Shown here: one piece after another, positions 62,370 through 64,000 of the stretch
Numbering within the stretch: the stretch's first letter is position 1
Layout of the letters: the number at the start of each line of letters is the position of its first letter
From: Nitrososphaerota archaeon
GTDB lineage: Archaea > Thermoproteota > Nitrososphaeria > Nitrososphaerales > Nitrosopumilaceae
Direction of reading: 5' to 3'
Assembly (NCBI GenBank): GCA_013287585.1
Contig: JABDDN010000001.1
Coordinates: 117,893 to 181,892, forward strand
Length of the DNA stretch: 64,000 nucleotides
Position numbers and translations under genes: made by a program
The notes under the pieces: generated by a model
The model's database searches: none
What the model saw: the letters and a program-made list of their open reading frames with translations, nothing else
Told to the model about the DNA's origin: nothing

Positions 62370-63578
62370 CTAATCTGTGAGATTACTCTTTTTCTTTTCC
62401 AACAAATGAGAAAACTCATTAACCATTCGCTCGGTAACCTTATTCCATGTGAAGTTCTTTTCAACGTATTCTCTACCACGCTTTCCAATATCCTCAAGCA
62501 TATCACTCTTTAATAATGAGATTATATTTTTGTGAAAATCTTCTAATTGAGAGTATATGAGTATGTTGTTATTCTGGGGAAAGTCATGTAATAATCCCTT
62601 TAGAGGAGTTGCAATCACTGGTTTTCCACAAGAAAGAAGATCAAAAATTTTAACTGGTGAAAGTCGATTGGTAACATCAATTATCCTAAAAGGATTGATA
62701 AACATTAAAGCCAAACTACTATATTTTGATACTTCTAGATAAGGTACAAAACCAGTAAAAATTACTTTATCTTCTACATGGTTGTCTTTTGCATTTTGCT
62801 TGAATGATGACAAATCAGGTCCTCCTCCTACTACAAGTAACTTGAATTCTGGTATCTCTTTTACTATTTGGGGAATTTTTTCAATTATTGCATCAAGTCC
62901 TGAAAACGAGTAAACTGTACCTAAGTACATTACTATTTTCTCTTTTGCATTTATTCCAAGTTTACCCTGAAGTTCTAAATCTACAGGTAATGGCTTCATT
63001 ATTGTCGAGTCTACTCCCTGTGCTATCACATCAGAGTTTTTAGCACCCATTTCGTCCACCCATGATTTCATGAAAGGAGTCTGACATAGTACCTCATCAA
63101 ACTGTGGATAGATTGTTTTTTCAATATTATATACAAAACCTTTTAGGAATTTTTCTCTTACAAGTTCATGTATTATGTCAAGAGTCCTATGGACGACAGG
63201 TATTTTCAGTTCTTTACATGCTCTTACTGTTGCTTTTCCATTAGTTACAACTCCAAACAAAAGAACAACATCTATGTTATTTTCTTTGAGAATTTTTTTA
63301 ATGAACCTATAGGAGTTTAGATAGGCAGATATTCTGTGGAGGCCCTTGATGGGTATGATGGGAGTCCTAAACAATGTTACAGATGCATTATCATAAACTC
63401 TGTGGTAATTGTAGATTGGTTTGGTTATGCTCTTACTAAAAGTTGTTTTACCAGGATCCGGCACGTCAATTGCAAAAGATTTGTGTCCATACAAAGAAAA
63501 CATCTCAGAGAGATGATGAATCTCATATGTGACTTTTTTTAACCAATCTACTTCGTGTATTATTAAAATATTCATCAT
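62370..63578 (-). CDS. GT4-family glycosyltransferase
   Basis: A 402-aa GT-B enzyme. The N-terminal domain holds IHEVDWLKKVTYEIHHLSEMF. The C-terminal domain has YLGTVYSFSGLDAII, VVGGGPDLSSF and SPVKIFDLLSCGKPVIATP with the conserved Glu/Asp region for nucleotide-sugar binding. It begins the wecB-containing minus-strand run. The sugar specificity is unknown. Confidence 0.88.
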   Translation of the reverse strand: MMNILIIHEVDWLKKVTYEIHHLSEMFSLYGHKSFAIDVPDPGKTTFSKSITKPIYNYHRVYDNASVTLFRTPIIPIKGLHRISAYLNSYRFIKKILKENNIDVVLLFGVVTNGKATVRACKELKIPVVHRTLDIIHELVREKFLKGFVYNIEKTIYPQFDEVLCQTPFMKSWVDEMGAKNSDVIAQGVDSTIMKPLPVDLELQGKLGINAKEKIVMYLGTVYSFSGLDAIIEKIPQIVKEIPEFKLLVVGGGPDLSSFKQNAKDNHVEDKVIFTGFVPYLEVSKYSSLALMFINPFRIIDVTNRLSPVKIFDLLSCGKPVIATPLKGLLHDFPQNNNILIYSQLEDFHKNIISLLKSDMLEDIGKRGREYVEKNFTWNKVTERMVNEFSHLLEKKKSNLTD

Positions 63579-63776
63579 TAATCTATCTTTTTACATTATA
63601 TAGAAATTCCTGTTATTTGTATAGATTCATTAACGCTTGAATTTTTTCGAAAAATTAAACCTGAATAGTTTACTCTGATCCCGTACAATCTTACTAGAAC
63701 TACCAGTCCATTTTTATGAACATTTGTTTTGTTGTGTATTTACACAGTTCTTAACAACAAATAACTTACATTAAAT

Positions 63777-64000
63777 CTAACTTTTTACATCACATAGTAA
63801 TTCGCTGACTTCAATTTCTAATTTGGTCGGAAGAGAAAAAAGTATACCTTTCTTTAACTGATTTGTAATAGCTGTATCAACAGCTGAATAAGCATATCCT
63901 AAAACTACTGGTCCCAATCCACAAAGATAGTCAATGTATTCATTACCATCAACATCCATAAAATGAGATCCCTTTGCGCTTTCTGCATATACGGGAAATG
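63777..64000 (-). pseudogene. Class III aminotransferase, 3'-truncated and running off the window
   Basis: Only about 74 residues of this minus-strand gene are in the window; its start lies beyond position 64000. The readable part runs FPVYAESAKGSHFMDVDG, NEYIDYLCGLGPVVLGYAY and ends FSLPTKLEIEVSELLCDVKS before a stop at 63777. This is the N-terminal part of a glutamate-1-semialdehyde aminomutase-like enzyme, used in some loci for amino sugars. The PLP lysine and most of the fold would come after the stop, so the gene looks broken. The 198 bp downstream (63579-63776) is AT-rich with no convincing gene. Confidence 0.75.

Overview
The window reads as a chromosome segment from an ammonia-oxidising archaeon of the Nitrososphaerota (Thaumarchaeota), most like the Nitrosopumilales. 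The DNA is AT-rich and gene-dense, with many TTG starts and TATA boxes placed for leaderless transcripts. It mixes archaeal information-processing genes (aIF2 alpha and gamma, Nop10, Sm-like protein, pelota, Cdc48, GatDE, SRP RNA, a box C/D RNA candidate) with bacterial-type genes typical of this phylum (GrpE-DnaK-DnaJ, MetK). It also carries late cobalamin genes and a radical SAM protein of the tetraether lipid synthase (Tes) type. The species cannot be fixed from the sequence alone.

Layout. Positions 1-5.4 kb hold translation genes (aIF2 gamma end, a frameshifted PIN-domain nuclease, aIF2 alpha, Nop10), a metallo-beta-lactamase protein, and an AglB oligosaccharyltransferase fused to a C-terminal cyclophilin domain. 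Positions 5.4-12.3 kb hold cobalamin genes (cobA, cbiA/cobB, and a tight cbiD-cbiG-cbiX-cbiC operon) plus a geranylgeranyl-reductase-family flavoprotein. Positions 12.3-22.2 kb carry a J-domain membrane protein, MetK, an Sm protein, a RecA-like ATPase, a 41-aa membrane peptide, an Lhr helicase, an RPA-like OB-fold protein and an ABC exporter. A tRNA-Gln with a 17-nt non-canonical intron in the D-arm follows. Positions 22.4-35.6 kb hold a DUF354 protein, grpE-dnaK-dnaJ, tRNA-Leu, a PII protein, gatE/gatD, cdc48 and rpl2. Positions 35.6-42.7 kb hold acylphosphatase, SRP RNA, a tRNA thiolase, an S2P protease, CutA, pelota, the C/D RNA candidate and two transcription regulators. The Tes-like gene is at 42.8-44.5 kb.

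From 44.6 kb to the end lies a surface-glycan locus. It holds four soluble GT-A/GT-B type glycosyltransferases, a GT-C membrane glycosyltransferase, a Wzx-type flippase, three SDR epimerases, WecB, two methyltransferases, two nucleotide-sugar dehydrogenases, and a 3'-truncated aminotransferase at the window edge. Its most unusual feature is a module present twice: a nucleotide-sugar dehydrogenase next to an asparagine-synthetase-like protein with no glutaminase domain. A reasonable hypothesis is that the dehydrogenase makes a uronic acid and the AsnB-like enzyme converts its carboxylate to an amide, perhaps with free ammonia. The products could feed glycans that AglB, about 40 kb away, transfers to proteins. 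No CRISPR array, insertion sequence or prophage was seen.
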